A DNA stretch of 64,000 bases from Actinorhabdospora filicis. Its GTDB lineage: Bacteria; Actinomycetota; Actinomycetes; Mycobacteriales; Micromonosporaceae. The notes below the pieces were generated by a model. The model searched no databases. It saw nothing but the letters and a program-made list of their open reading frames with translations, and had not been told where the DNA came from. The stretch covers positions 124,001 through 188,000 of the forward strand of contig NZ_BSTX01000005.1 of the NCBI RefSeq assembly GCF_030269765.1, given 5' to 3'. The translations under genes and the position numbers were made by a program. Below are positions 32,003 through 41,859 of this stretch, one piece after another (within the stretch, counting starts at the first letter, position 1; every line of letters begins with the position of its first letter).

Positions 32003-32995
32003 TCACATGTACTCCAGCACCATTTCCAGGCGTGCCTTGAGGCGTTTGCCGGTGACCTCGCCGACGAGTTGCCGGACGGTGCCCTTGGCCTTCTTCTTGT
32101 AGTAGAGGACTTCGGCGGCGGCGTTGGCCAGTTTCTCGCCGCGCCGGGGGCGGGTGGCGTCGACGGCGCGGATGATGTCGGCGAGGAGCGCGGTGAGTCC
32201 CGGCTGCCGCAGCTCGGGCGACAGGTCCTTCTTCGGCAGCTCCAGCTCCAGCATGATCAGCCCGCGCAGGACGTCCTCGCCGTGGCTGAACCCGCCGTGC
32301 TCGGCGAGGTGCCCGGGGACGGCCATGAGCAGCAGCCGGATGGCGTCGTGCAGCCCGTCGGCCGCGCGGCGCAGGTTGTCGCGCCGCCAGTAGGGCAGCC
32401 GTTCCGGCTTGGTGACCGCGCAGCGGCTGAGCAGCTCCATGATCGGCAGGTGCCGCATCTCCGGGATGCGGTCCAGCAGCCTCGGGTCGAGCACGTCGTC
32501 GGGGCGTGGCCGCCCGGCGATGTCCTTCTCGATCGCGTCGAGCCGCGCGTGGACGCCCGGGTCGCCGGTGAGCTCGCGCAGCCCGGCGACGGTCGCGGCC
32601 AGCACGGGCCGGTCCTCAGGAGGGACCGACTCGACGGCGGCGAGGATCAGGTGAACGGTTTCGGGTTGCGCGGGCGTGTACTGGATGACCCACATGGCGT
32701 CCACGCGTCCCCAGGAGCAGCCCTCGACGATCTCGGGGGCGAACATGGGCAGCGAGCCGGGTTGCCGCAGGAGGGCGCGCAGGAGCGCCCACAGGACCAT
32801 CTGCTGCCGCCCGTCCCACGGCTCGCGGGCCAGCGCGTGGGCGACGGAGGCGGGCCCGTAGCCGCTCTCGTCGCGGGTGGCGTCGAGTTTCTCGCCGAGC
32901 CGCACGAAGCCCGGCTGGAGTCCCGGGAACCAGCCGGGCGCCTTCGCGGCGCCGAAGAGGTGGATGTAGTCCTCGGGAGGGATGAAGTCGGACAT
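32003..32995 (-). CDS. Hypothetical cytoplasmic protein
   Basis: Not recognised. 330 residues, no signal peptide or membrane helix, largely alpha-helical composition, with Arg/Leu-rich stretches near 60-85 and 190-230 and a very basic C-terminal region (YYKKKAKGTVRQ). I start at ATG 32995 (GGGGGAG upstream) rather than at 33013. Divergent from DUF881; no domain recognised. Confidence 0.75.
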   Translation of the reverse strand: MSDFIPPEDYIHLFGAAKAPGWFPGLQPGFVRLGEKLDATRDESGYGPASVAHALAREPWDGRQQMVLWALLRALLRQPGSLPMFAPEIVEGCSWGRVDAMWVIQYTPAQPETVHLILAAVESVPPEDRPVLAATVAGLRELTGDPGVHARLDAIEKDIAGRPRPDDVLDPRLLDRIPEMRHLPIMELLSRCAVTKPERLPYWRRDNLRRAADGLHDAIRLLLMAVPGHLAEHGGFSHGEDVLRGLIMLELELPKKDLSPELRQPGLTALLADIIRAVDATRPRRGEKLANAAAEVLYYKKKAKGTVRQLVGEVTGKRLKARLEMVLEYM

Positions 32996-33099
32996 CCGGC
33001 GAGTCTCCCCCATCCGTATGTCAACCCCGGGGCCGCCGGGTCGCGTCTGGAGGGGCGTAATCGTTAGCCTGGTAGACCGAGAGACGGGGCGAGGGATCG

Positions 33100-33939
33100 A
33101 TGAGCGAGTACACCGGGGGGCCCAGACGGCGTGATCGCCGTGAACTGGGCTGGGCGGCGACGCTGCGCATAGCCGTGCGCCGCGCCGGGCGCGCCATCAG
33201 GCCGCGCCGGGGCGGACGGCGGACGGCGTGGGGCCCGGCGGTGCCGGTCGTCATGATCGCCGCCGGTTTCCTCTTCGCGGCCACCGCGACCGCCGCGCGC
33301 GGCACCGACCTGCGCGTGGACGACTCCGTCGAGCTGCGCGAGCTCATCGCCCAGCGCGCCGACGAGATCGCCGCCGAGGACGCCCGGGCCCGCGAGCTGC
33401 GCGAGGAGAACGAGTCCCTCACCGGCGGCCTGGCCGCCGGGGACTCCGAGATCTCCGCCGAGCGCGACCGCGCCGCCGCCGAGGCCGCCGGGGCTGGCTT
33501 CACCGCCGTCCACGGACCGGCGCTCGTGGTCGGCCTGGACGACGCCCCGCGCGTGGGCGGCGGGCTCCCGGCGGGCGCGACCGTCGACGACGTGGTCGTC
33601 CACCAGCAGGACGTGCAGGCCGTGGTCAACGCGCTGTGGGCCGGTGGGGCCGAAGCCATGACGATCATGGACATCCGGGTGATCAGCACCAGCGCGGTAC
33701 GGTGTGTGGGCAATACCCTTCTTCTCCACGGCCAGGTGTACTCGCCGCCCTTCGTGATCGCCGCCATCGGCCCGGTGGACCGGATGCGCGCCGCGCTGGA
33801 CGCCTCCCCGGGTGTGGGGGCCTACCGCAGGGCGGCCGAGGACTTCGGTCTCGGCTACGACGTGCGGCAGGAGACCGACCGCGAGATGCCGGCCTACGAC
33901 GGCTCCCACGAACTCACCGGCGCGAAGCCGGTTCGATGA
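33100..33939 (+). CDS. DUF881 family protein
   Basis: 279 residues. Basic N-terminus, one membrane helix (about 47-66), a coiled-coil (75-115, ELREENESL), then the DUF881 domain (about 125-260). Homologues lie near the sortase and division genes in many actinobacteria and are thought to act at the cell envelope or septum; no biochemical role is known. GAGGGA precedes the ATG. Shares the strand and short spacing with the sortase and trpG genes. Confidence 0.85.
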   Translation: MSEYTGGPRRRDRRELGWAATLRIAVRRAGRAIRPRRGGRRTAWGPAVPVVMIAAGFLFAATATAARGTDLRVDDSVELRELIAQRADEIAAEDARARELREENESLTGGLAAGDSEISAERDRAAAEAAGAGFTAVHGPALVVGLDDAPRVGGGLPAGATVDDVVVHQQDVQAVVNALWAGGAEAMTIMDIRVISTSAVRCVGNTLLLHGQVYSPPFVIAAIGPVDRMRAALDASPGVGAYRRAAEDFGLGYDVRQETDREMPAYDGSHELTGAKPVR

Positions 33940-33967
33940 TGTACCGCACCGACGCTAAGGGGCGCCA

Positions 33968-34798
33968 GTGACCGCGCAGGACCCGAAGCGGCCCCGCAGG
34001 GGAGCCGCCGACCTCGTGCCGATGGGCGACGAGACCACCCTTCTCCCGCAGATCTCCGACGAGGAGCCCGAGCCCCCCGCCGAGGGGAAGAAGCGGCGCG
34101 CCGTCCGCCGCCACCGCGACGCCACCGGAGGCGGCCGCCGCACCGCCGGGGACTGGATCCGCGCGGTCGTGCGCGGCTTCGGCGAACTGTTCATCACCTT
34201 CGGCCTGATCATCCTGCTGTTCGCCGCCTACGAGATCTGGGGCAAGACCGCCGAGATCAACGCGCACCAGGACCAGCTGGGCACCAAGCTGGAGCAGCAG
34301 TGGGAGGCGAACCCGAAGTCCGACCCGCTGCCCGGTGAGGCCATGGCCCGCCTGTACATCCCGAAGGTGAAGGACAAGCCCTTCATCGTCGTGGAGGGCA
34401 CCAACTGGGACGACATCCGCGACGCCCCGGGCCACTACAAGGAGAGCCAGGACCCCGGCGAGAAGGGTAACTTCGCCGTCGCCGGCCACAACGTCCCGGC
34501 GATGTTCCGCGAGACCTACGAGCTGAAGCCCGGCGACAAGATCGTGGTGGAGACCGCCGAGAACTTCTACATCTACGAGGTCAGCGAGACCCTCATCGTC
34601 GATCCCTACGCCCGCGAGGTGATCGCCCCGATCCCCGGCGAGCTCGGCTCGAAGGTGAAGGACGCCAAGGAGGCCTACATCACCCTCACCACCTGCTGGC
34701 CCTGGTACGACAACACCAGCCGCTGGATCGTGCACGGCAAGCTCATCGACACCAAGCCCCGTAGCGAGGGCATTCCGCCCGAGGCCCTGGAGAAGTAG
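33968..34798 (+). CDS. Class E sortase
   Basis: Transpeptidase that anchors proteins with an LAxTG-like signal to peptidoglycan. 276 residues, an N-terminal cytoplasmic segment, one membrane helix (about 71-91), then the sortase fold with His174 (VAGHNVP), Cys243 (TTCWPW) and Arg252 (TSRWIVHG). GTG start at 33968. Four bases separate the stop from the next gene. None of the chaplins in this window carries a sortase signal, so its substrates are elsewhere. Confidence 0.93.
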   Translation: MTAQDPKRPRRGAADLVPMGDETTLLPQISDEEPEPPAEGKKRRAVRRHRDATGGGRRTAGDWIRAVVRGFGELFITFGLIILLFAAYEIWGKTAEINAHQDQLGTKLEQQWEANPKSDPLPGEAMARLYIPKVKDKPFIVVEGTNWDDIRDAPGHYKESQDPGEKGNFAVAGHNVPAMFRETYELKPGDKIVVETAENFYIYEVSETLIVDPYAREVIAPIPGELGSKVKDAKEAYITLTTCWPWYDNTSRWIVHGKLIDTKPRSEGIPPEALEK

Positions 34799-34802
34799 CG
34801 GC

Positions 34803-35063
34803 ATGTACGGATTCATCTGGCGCAAGTTTCCCGGTCCCTGGCCCGTGAAGCTGGTCGGCATGCTGGTGCTCTTCGGCGGCCTGGGCGCGCTCCTGTGGTT
34901 CTTCGCGTTCCCGAAGCTGGAGCCGCTGCTGCCCTTCGACGACTCGCAGATCGTGCCCGAGCAGAGCACCGACCCGAACTTCGTGCCGCACGACGAGCCC
35001 TCCGACCCGCCGCTGCCCAGTGGCGACCCGGAGAACTCCGGGACGATCCTGCCGGGCAACTGA
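34803..35063 (+). CDS. Small membrane protein between sortase and trpG
   Basis: 86 residues: one membrane helix (about 16-35) and a Pro/Asp/Ser-rich C-terminal tail. Conserved in this position in other actinobacteria, function unknown. TGA overlaps the trpG start (TGATG). Confidence 0.82.
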   Translation: MYGFIWRKFPGPWPVKLVGMLVLFGGLGALLWFFAFPKLEPLLPFDDSQIVPEQSTDPNFVPHDEPSDPPLPSGDPENSGTILPGN

Positions 35064-35626
35064 TGCCGCGCGTCCTGGTCGTGGACAACCGCGACTCGTT
35101 CGTCTACACGATCGTGGACTACCTGCGGTCGCTGGGCGCCGAGTGCGTCGTGCGCCGCCCGGAGGCCGGGCCGGACGCCGGGGGCTTCGACGGCGTCCTG
35201 CTGTCCCCGGGGCCGGGACGCCCGGCCGAGGCGGTCACGTGCCACGAGGTCATCGCCCGCCACGCGGGCGGCACGCCGATCCTCGGGGTGTGCCTGGGCC
35301 ACCAGGTCATCGCCGAGGCCTACGGCGCGAGCGTGGTCCGCGCGCCCGAGCCGGTGCACGGGGAGACGGCCGTCCTGCGCAATGACGGGACGGGCGTCTT
35401 CGCGGGCCTGCCGGGAGAGTTCACGGTGACCCGCTACCACTCCCTGACCGTCGACCCGGACACCGTGGCCGCGCCGCTGGTGGTCACCGCGACCACCGGC
35501 GACGGCGTGGTGATGGGCCTGCGGCACGAGGGGCTGGACGTCGAGGGCGTCCAGTTCCACCCGGAGGCGGTGCTGAGCGAGCACGGGCACCGGCTGCTCG
35601 GCAACTGGCTGGCGCGCCTGTCCTGA
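35063..35626 (+). CDS. trpG: Anthranilate/aminodeoxychorismate synthase glutaminase subunit
   Basis: Releases ammonia from glutamine for chorismate amination (tryptophan or folate). 187 residues; catalytic Cys77 in GVCLGHQ, His166 and Glu168 in FHPEAV. ATG 35063 overlaps the preceding stop. The near-origin copy is conserved in actinobacteria; its synthase partner is elsewhere, so TrpG and PabA cannot be distinguished. Confidence 0.92.
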   Translation: MPRVLVVDNRDSFVYTIVDYLRSLGAECVVRRPEAGPDAGGFDGVLLSPGPGRPAEAVTCHEVIARHAGGTPILGVCLGHQVIAEAYGASVVRAPEPVHGETAVLRNDGTGVFAGLPGEFTVTRYHSLTVDPDTVAAPLVVTATTGDGVVMGLRHEGLDVEGVQFHPEAVLSEHGHRLLGNWLARLS

Positions 35627-35639
35627 TCCACCGATGCGA

Positions 35640-35677
35640 CGAAAGAGGGCGGCCCCCGAAGGAGCCGCCCTCTTTCG
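35640..35677. terminator. Bidirectional terminator between trpG and pknB
   Basis: CGAAAGAGGGCGGC / GCCGCCCTCTTTCG, a perfect 14-bp stem with a ten-base loop. It ends both the trpG transcript and the converging kinase operon. Confidence 0.92.
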
Positions 35678-35681
35678 CGTC

Positions 35682-37397
35682 CTACGCGCCGCCGGGCGGC
35701 GAGCTTCCGCCGCTGGAGGAGCTGGTGTCGGGCTGCTTCTGGATGGTCAGGGTGATCCGGGTGTCGGTCGTGTACGACTTGTTCGGGCCCGGGTCCTGGG
35801 CGGTGACCGTCCCGGGGGCGGCACCGGCCTTGCTGCCGTCCTGGAAGCCCACGTTGTTGAAGCCGGCCTCGGACAGCTTGGCGACCGCGTCGTCCTTGGA
35901 CATGGTGGTCACGTCCGGCAGGTTCTTCATGTTGCCCTTGGAGATCTTGAGGGTGACCTCGCTGCCCTCACTGACCGACTGGCCGGGCTTGGGATCGGTG
36001 TCGACCACCGTCTCGGCGGGCTTGTCGCTGTCCACCGTGACGAACTTGGGCTTGAGGCCCAGGGCGATCAGCACCGAGCTGGCGTCGGTCTGGGTCTTGC
36101 CGACGATGGTCGCCGGGATCGTCACCATGTTCGGTCCCGCGCCCACCGAGATCGTCACCGTCGAACCCTCGTCGGCCTTCTTGCCGCCGTCGGGGTCCTG
36201 CTTGACGACGTTGCCCTTGTCCTTGGGATCGGAGGCCACCTGCTGGACGGCGGTCTTGAACTTCTTCGTCGTCAGCGCCTCCGTGGCCTGCTTCTGCGTC
36301 ATCCCGACCACCGCCGGGACCGCGACCTGGTCCGGCCCGCGGTTCTGGAGGTAGAGACCCAGTGCCAGCGCGAGAGCCGCCGCCACACCGAAGCAGACCA
36401 GGGTCCACACCAGCGCGTTCGACTTCTTCTTCTGCGGCTGCGCCACCCGCGCGGCCGGGGCCACCCGGGTCGCCTCGGACGGCAGGGCCGCCGCGCCGAT
36501 GATGGCGGTCCGGTCGGCGTCGGCCGAGACCGGCGGGGCCAGGACGGGCCGCCCGGCCGCCGCGCGCTGGAGGTCGGCGCGCATCTCGCCGGCCGACTGG
36601 TAGCGGTTGACCGGGTTCTTCGACAGCGCCTTCATGACGATGGCGTCTATCGCCGGGGGGACGTCCGGGTTGTGCTCGCTGGGCAGCCGGGGCTGCTCGC
36701 GCACGTGCTGGTAGGCCACCGACACCGGGTTGTCGCCGGTGAACGGCGGGTTCCCGGTCAGCAGCTCGTACAGGACGCAGCCGGTGGCGTACACGTCGGA
36801 GCGGGCGTCGACGGTCTCGCCGCGCGCCTGCTCCGGCGACAGGTACTGGGCGGTGCCGATGACCGCCGAGGTCTGCGTCATCGTCGCCTGGCTGGACGCC
36901 ATGGCGCGCGCGATGCCGAAGTCCATCACCTTGACGTCGCCGCTGGGGGTCATCATCACGTTCCCGGGCTTGATGTCCCGGTGGATGATCTGGTGCTTGT
37001 GGCTGAAGTCGAGGGCCGCGCAGATGTCGGCGACGATCTCGCACGACTGCCGGGGCGGCACCGGGCCCTCGGCGACGATCAGTTCCTTGAGGGTGCGGCC
37101 GGGCACGTACTCCATCACGATGTACGGGACCGGCGTGACCGCGCCGGGCTCCAGCTGCTCGCCGGTGTCGTACACGGCCACGATCGCGGGGTGGTTCAGG
37201 GACGCGGCGTTCTGCGCCTCGCGCCGGAACCTGGTCTGGAACGTGACGTCCCGGGCCAGGTCCGTGCGGAGCATCTTGACCGCGACGTCACGGCCTAGGC
37301 GGGTGTCGAGCCCCCGGTGCACCTCGGCCATGCCCCCGTATCCGAGGATCTCGCCGATCTCATACCTGCCGCCCAAAAGGCGGGCCTGCGCCGTCAT
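35682..37397 (-). CDS. pknB: Serine/threonine protein kinase with PASTA repeats
   Basis: 571-residue membrane kinase controlling growth and division. Kinase domain with Lys41, HRDIKPGN (Asp141) and DFG (159-161), a basic juxtamembrane segment, membrane helix 328-350, then three extracellular PASTA repeats (about 359-425, 426-495, 495-560) that sense peptidoglycan fragments. I start at ATG 37397 (MTAQARLL). The stretch after the last repeat is Ser/Gly/Pro-rich. 17 bases downstream of pknA in the operon; ends with a bidirectional terminator. Confidence 0.94.
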   Translation of the reverse strand: MTAQARLLGGRYEIGEILGYGGMAEVHRGLDTRLGRDVAVKMLRTDLARDVTFQTRFRREAQNAASLNHPAIVAVYDTGEQLEPGAVTPVPYIVMEYVPGRTLKELIVAEGPVPPRQSCEIVADICAALDFSHKHQIIHRDIKPGNVMMTPSGDVKVMDFGIARAMASSQATMTQTSAVIGTAQYLSPEQARGETVDARSDVYATGCVLYELLTGNPPFTGDNPVSVAYQHVREQPRLPSEHNPDVPPAIDAIVMKALSKNPVNRYQSAGEMRADLQRAAAGRPVLAPPVSADADRTAIIGAAALPSEATRVAPAARVAQPQKKKSNALVWTLVCFGVAAALALALGLYLQNRGPDQVAVPAVVGMTQKQATEALTTKKFKTAVQQVASDPKDKGNVVKQDPDGGKKADEGSTVTISVGAGPNMVTIPATIVGKTQTDASSVLIALGLKPKFVTVDSDKPAETVVDTDPKPGQSVSEGSEVTLKISKGNMKNLPDVTTMSKDDAVAKLSEAGFNNVGFQDGSKAGAAPGTVTAQDPGPNKSYTTDTRITLTIQKQPDTSSSSGGSSPPGGA

Positions 37398-37414
37398 GTC
37401 GAAAGATTCCTTGC

Positions 37415-38827
37415 CTAATTGGCGTCGCTTAGGTGGTTCTTGGGGCAGAGAAGGCCCGTGCACTTCCCGGGCGAGGTCCCCTGGCTGGGGTTGCCGCCGC
37501 CATCGGGTTTCTTCAGGCTCAGTGTGAGGATGATCTGCTGGGTTTTCGGGATGTTCCCACCACTCGGATTGATTTCAGACACCCACTGGCCGCTGCCCTG
37601 CGTCACGATGTTCGTGAAGCCCCGGCCTCGCAATGTGTCCTCCACCTCCTTGCGCTTCTTCCCGATGAATTCGTCCCGGTTGATGGGCGCGGTGTCCCCA
37701 TTGTTCCCCGACGAAGTGCTCTGTGTGGGCTGGTTGCCGTCACCTCCCGCGGAGGGCGTGTCGCTCCCCCCGCCGTTGGCCACGGCGAAGATGATCCCGC
37801 CCACGATCAGCACCAGCGCCAGGGCGCCGGCACCGATCATCGCGTACAAACCAACACGTTTCGACGACGCCTTCGGTGGCGGCAGGGGCATGCCGATCTT
37901 CGTGGCGTCGTGGTCGAGGCCGCGTCCGGGCGGGGCCGAGACGGTGGCCGCGTACGCTCCGCCGCTCACCGGGGACGCCGGGACGGGCGAGGTCGCCTGG
38001 TCCCCGGCGGCCGCGCGGGCCGCGGCGGCGAATTCGGCGGCGTCGCCGAAGCGCCTGGACGGGTCCTTCTCCATCGCCCGGTGCACGACGGCCAGCACGT
38101 TCGCCGGGACGTCGTCGGGCAGCGGGGGAGGCGTGTCGCGCGCGTGCCGCATCGCCAGTTCGAGCGGGTTGTCGCTGTCCCAGGGCCGCCGTCCGGCCAG
38201 GCACTGGTAGGCGACCACGCCGAGCGAGTACTGGTCGGACAGGGGCGTGGCGGGCAGCCCGTTGGCCTGCTCGGGGGAGATGTAGGCGGCGGTGCCCAGC
38301 ACCGAGCCGGCCATGGTCAGGTTCGTCGACTGCGCGCTGCGGGCGATGCCGAAGTCGGTGAGCAGGACGGTGCCATTGGGCTTGACCATGAGGTTGCCCG
38401 GCTTGACGTCCCGGTGGATGATCCCGGCCTGGTGCGCCTCGTGCAGGGCCTCGGCGGCCTGCGCGAGCAGCACCATCGTCTGCGTGGGCGACAGGCGTCC
38501 CTGGTCCTGGAGGACGCGGGAGAGCGCCTGGCCCTCGATGAACTCCATGACCAGGTAGGCGGCGTGGCCGCCGCCTTCGAGCGGGGACTCGCCGTAGTCG
38601 TAGACCCGGACGACGTTGTGGTGGGACAGGGTGGCGACGACGCGCGCCTCGCCCCGGAACCGCTCGGCGAAGCCGGGGTCCTCCATGAGCGACGGAAGCA
38701 GGATCTTGACCGCGACGGTGCGGCCCAGCACGGAGTCGGTGGCCTTCCACACGTCACCCATGCCGCCCGACGCGATCCGCGAATCGAGCCGGTACCGGCC
38801 ACCGAGCGTGGTGCCCGGACTCAACAT
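37415..38827 (-). CDS. pknA: Serine/threonine kinase PknA with one PASTA-like domain
   Basis: 470 residues. Kinase domain with Lys41, HRDVKPGN (Asp140) and DFG (158-160), a membrane helix around 325-350, and then one PASTA-like domain (about 385-445, with the paired KKRKEVEDTLRGRGFTNI and INPSGGNIP patterns). Mycobacterial PknA has no PASTA domain, so this differs. Order pknA-pknB-with PASTA is kept. The 105-base gap to pbpA suggests one transcript. Confidence 0.92.
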   Translation of the reverse strand: MLSPGTTLGGRYRLDSRIASGGMGDVWKATDSVLGRTVAVKILLPSLMEDPGFAERFRGEARVVATLSHHNVVRVYDYGESPLEGGGHAAYLVMEFIEGQALSRVLQDQGRLSPTQTMVLLAQAAEALHEAHQAGIIHRDVKPGNLMVKPNGTVLLTDFGIARSAQSTNLTMAGSVLGTAAYISPEQANGLPATPLSDQYSLGVVAYQCLAGRRPWDSDNPLELAMRHARDTPPPLPDDVPANVLAVVHRAMEKDPSRRFGDAAEFAAAARAAAGDQATSPVPASPVSGGAYAATVSAPPGRGLDHDATKIGMPLPPPKASSKRVGLYAMIGAGALALVLIVGGIIFAVANGGGSDTPSAGGDGNQPTQSTSSGNNGDTAPINRDEFIGKKRKEVEDTLRGRGFTNIVTQGSGQWVSEINPSGGNIPKTQQIILTLSLKKPDGGGNPSQGTSPGKCTGLLCPKNHLSDAN

Positions 38828-38932
38828 TTCGTTCCTCCCCTGGGCGGTGTCATCTTCGATGTGCGGGACGGGCGGATCTCGCCCGCTCCACGTCGTGCGC
38901 GCCGGTGGCGCGCGTCCCCGTCGTCATGGTCG

Positions 38933-40378
38933 TCACTTACCCAGCTGGGCCTTCATGACCTCACCGGCGATCCTGGTGGCCTCGCTGGAGCCACCCTCAC
39001 CGGGGGAGTCCAGGAACACCGCGACGGCGATGGCGGGCTTGCCGTCCGAACCCATCGCGTATCCAGTGAACCACCCGTGCTCGGGCACGCCCGGGCCGTG
39101 CTCGGCGGTGCCGGTCTTGCCACCCACCGTCACGCCCTGGATCTGGGCCTTCTTGCCGGTGCCGTTGGCGCCGTTGACCACCTCGAACATCATCTTCTGC
39201 AGCTCGGTGGCGGTGCTGGAGCTGATCGACTGGTTCAGCTTGCTGGCGGTGGTGCGCTCCAGCGTGGTCTGGTCGGGTGCCTGGAGCTCCTTGATCAGGT
39301 GCGGCTCCATGCGCGCCCCGCCGTTGGCGATGGTCGCCGAGACCATCGCCATCTCGAAGGGTGTCGCGGCCACCTCGTTCTGGCCGATGCAGGACTGCGC
39401 CAGCGTGGGCGGGTCGGGCATCTCGCCGGTCTTGGACGCGATCACGTTCAGCGGCGTCGTGTAGGTCTCGCCGAAGCCGAACTTGGCGGCGGTCTCCTTG
39501 AGCTGGTTCGCGCCGATCTTGTCCACGCACAGGCGCGCGAAGGTGGTGTTGCAGGAGCGGGCCAGCGCCTCCTTGAGCGGCAGCTCCGCCTCGGGGCACT
39601 GGTTATTGGAGTTCTTGATGACGTGCGAGGTCTGCGGGGGCGTGTAGGAGTTGCCCGCCGGGACCATCGTGTCGGCGGTGTAGCCGCCCATCTCCAGCAG
39701 CGCCGCCGAGACGACGACCTTGAAGGTCGAGCCGGGCGGGTAGAAGTCCTGCGCGGCGTGGTCCAGCATCGGGTTGCCCGGCGTGTCCTTGTACTCGGTG
39801 ATCTTCGCGGTGACCTCGGTGGTGTCGTGCGAGGCCAGCGGGTTGGGATCGTAGGACGGCGAGCTGTACTGCCCCAGGATCGCCCCGGTCTGCGGGTCGA
39901 AGGCCACCGCGGCGCCCTTCTTCCCGTTGATCCCCTTGGCCATGGCCTCCTGGACCTTCGGGTTGACCGAGAGGATCACGTTGCCGCCCGACTGCTCCTT
40001 GCCGGAGAAGATGTCGGTGAGCCGGTTGACGAACAGGCGGTCGTCGGTGCCGGCCAGGATCTCGTTCTCGGCGGCCTCGATGCCCGAGGCGCCGTAGTCG
40101 AGGGACTTGTAGCCGGTCAGGTTCGCGTACAGCGGGCCGTTGGCGTAGGTGCGCAGGTACTTCAGCTCGCCGTCGGTGGCCACGCTGGTGGCGATCGCCT
40201 CGCGGTCGGCGAGGATCGCGCCGCGCTGGCTGGAGTACTCCGCGATCCGGGTGCGCGTGTTCCTGGGGTGGTTGGTGTAGAAGTCGTTCTGGAAGAACTG
40301 GAGCCAGGTCAGGTTCCCGATGAGCAGGACGAACAGTCCGATCGAGACCATGAGGACGTGCCGCATGGGGGCGTTCAC
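38933..40378 (-). CDS. pbpA: Penicillin-binding protein PbpA
   Basis: Class B transpeptidase of 481 residues that crosslinks peptidoglycan. One N-terminal membrane anchor (about 8-28), a dimerisation domain, then the transpeptidase domain: SxxK Ser217-Lys220, SCN (275-277) and KTG (421-423). GTG 40378 overlaps the RodA stop (GTGA), so it is coupled to RodA; the long frame reading into rodA is not its start. Conserved partner of RodA in elongation and septation. Confidence 0.95.
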   Translation of the reverse strand: MNAPMRHVLMVSIGLFVLLIGNLTWLQFFQNDFYTNHPRNTRTRIAEYSSQRGAILADREAIATSVATDGELKYLRTYANGPLYANLTGYKSLDYGASGIEAAENEILAGTDDRLFVNRLTDIFSGKEQSGGNVILSVNPKVQEAMAKGINGKKGAAVAFDPQTGAILGQYSSPSYDPNPLASHDTTEVTAKITEYKDTPGNPMLDHAAQDFYPPGSTFKVVVSAALLEMGGYTADTMVPAGNSYTPPQTSHVIKNSNNQCPEAELPLKEALARSCNTTFARLCVDKIGANQLKETAAKFGFGETYTTPLNVIASKTGEMPDPPTLAQSCIGQNEVAATPFEMAMVSATIANGGARMEPHLIKELQAPDQTTLERTTASKLNQSISSSTATELQKMMFEVVNGANGTGKKAQIQGVTVGGKTGTAEHGPGVPEHGWFTGYAMGSDGKPAIAVAVFLDSPGEGGSSEATRIAGEVMKAQLGK

Positions 40379-41859
40379 AGCTTGATCACCTCCGTCGGCG
40401 CGTGGTCGAGTCGATCCGGCTTGGCGGGTCCGCCGCCGGTGCCGGGCGCGGTCACCCCGGGGGGCGGGGGCCTGCGGGACGTGTCCGAGATCCGGATGAG
40501 GAGCGCGATCACGATCCAGTTGGCGACCAGCGAGGATCCACCGTACGAGAGGAACGGCGTCGTCAGACCCGTCAGTGGGATCAGCTTGGTCACACCACCC
40601 ACGATGACGAACACCTGCAACCCCATCGTGAACGCGGCTCCGGCGGCCAGCAGCTTGCCGAAGGCGTCCCGGACGGTCAGCCCGACCTTGAGGCCGCGCG
40701 CGATGATGACCAGGTAGACCAGCAGCATCGCGGTGAGGCCGACCAGGCCGATCTCCTCGCCGAACCCGGCGATGATGAAGTCGGAGGAGGCGTAGGGGAC
40801 CTTCTCGGGCTGGCCCTGGCCGGGTCCGGCGCCGAAGAGGCCGCCGGTGCCCATGCCCAGCAGGCCCTGGACGAGCTGGTAGCTCTCGTTCTCGGCGTAG
40901 GGCCACGGGTCGGACCAGATCATCACGCGCAGCTGGAGGTTGCTGAACAGCGTGTGCGCCAGCACGGCCGCCCCGGCGAACAGGCTCAGGCCGATGAGGA
41001 TCCAGCTGGTGCGCTGGGTGGCGATGTAGAGCATCGACACGAACAGGCCGAAGTACATCAGCGAGGTGCCCAGGTCGCGTTCGAAGACCAGGATCAGGAT
41101 CGCCGCGCCCCACACCACGAGCACGGGGATGAGGTCGCGTCCGCGCGGGAAGACCATGCCGAAGATCCGGCGGCCCTCCAGGGACAGCACCTCCCGCTTG
41201 CGCACGAGGTAGTAGGAGAAGAAGCAGAGCAGCAGGAGCTTGGCGAACTCCGAGGGCTGGATGGAGAAGGCGCCCAGCCGGATCCACAGCTTCGAGCCGT
41301 TCACCTCGGAGATGGAGGCCGGCAGGATCGCGGGCAGCGCGACCAGCACCAGCCCGGCCAGGCCGAGGGTGTAGGCGTAGCGGGACAGGATCCGGTGGTC
41401 CTTCAGCAGCGCCAGCACCAGCCCGAACAGCACCAGCGCGCCCAGGACGTAGAAGTACTGGCGGATGCCCTGACCGGCGAACAGCGGGAAGTCGATGCGC
41501 CCGGCGGCGGTGGTCAGCTCCGGCTCGTCGATCCCGTTGTACGGGTCGGGGACCAGGTCCAGCCGCCGCAGGAACACCACGCCCATGCCGGTGAGCAGCG
41601 CGGCGGCCGGCAGGAGGACCGGGTCGGCGTAGGGCGCCCACGCCCGCACCGCCACGTGCGCGGCGAGGAACGGGATGGCCAGCAGCAGCGGCAGCGTGAA
41701 CACCGAGCTGGTGACCTGCTTGGTCAGCGCGATGTCGGCGGCCGCGTAGAAGCCCATGATGATGACCAGGCCCAGCAGCAGGAGCATCAGCTCCGTGTTG
41801 CGTCTGGTGCGTCCCCTCGGCTGCGCGGTCGCGGACGGGACGGACGCCGTGGCGCTCAT
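40375..41859 (-). CDS. rodA: FtsW/RodA/SpoVE family peptidoglycan glycosyltransferase
   Basis: Polymerises lipid II; 494 residues with about ten membrane helices. The conserved loop with GDLGTSLMYF-type ERDLGTSLMYF and the LSYGGSS element near the C-terminus are present. ATG 41859 follows GTGGGGGAG; 41877 is also in frame. Its stop overlaps the pbpA start. Cognate transpeptidase is PbpA. Confidence 0.94.
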   Translation of the reverse strand: MSATASVPSATAQPRGRTRRNTELMLLLLGLVIIMGFYAAADIALTKQVTSSVFTLPLLLAIPFLAAHVAVRAWAPYADPVLLPAAALLTGMGVVFLRRLDLVPDPYNGIDEPELTTAAGRIDFPLFAGQGIRQYFYVLGALVLFGLVLALLKDHRILSRYAYTLGLAGLVLVALPAILPASISEVNGSKLWIRLGAFSIQPSEFAKLLLLCFFSYYLVRKREVLSLEGRRIFGMVFPRGRDLIPVLVVWGAAILILVFERDLGTSLMYFGLFVSMLYIATQRTSWILIGLSLFAGAAVLAHTLFSNLQLRVMIWSDPWPYAENESYQLVQGLLGMGTGGLFGAGPGQGQPEKVPYASSDFIIAGFGEEIGLVGLTAMLLVYLVIIARGLKVGLTVRDAFGKLLAAGAAFTMGLQVFVIVGGVTKLIPLTGLTTPFLSYGGSSLVANWIVIALLIRISDTSRRPPPPGVTAPGTGGGPAKPDRLDHAPTEVIKL

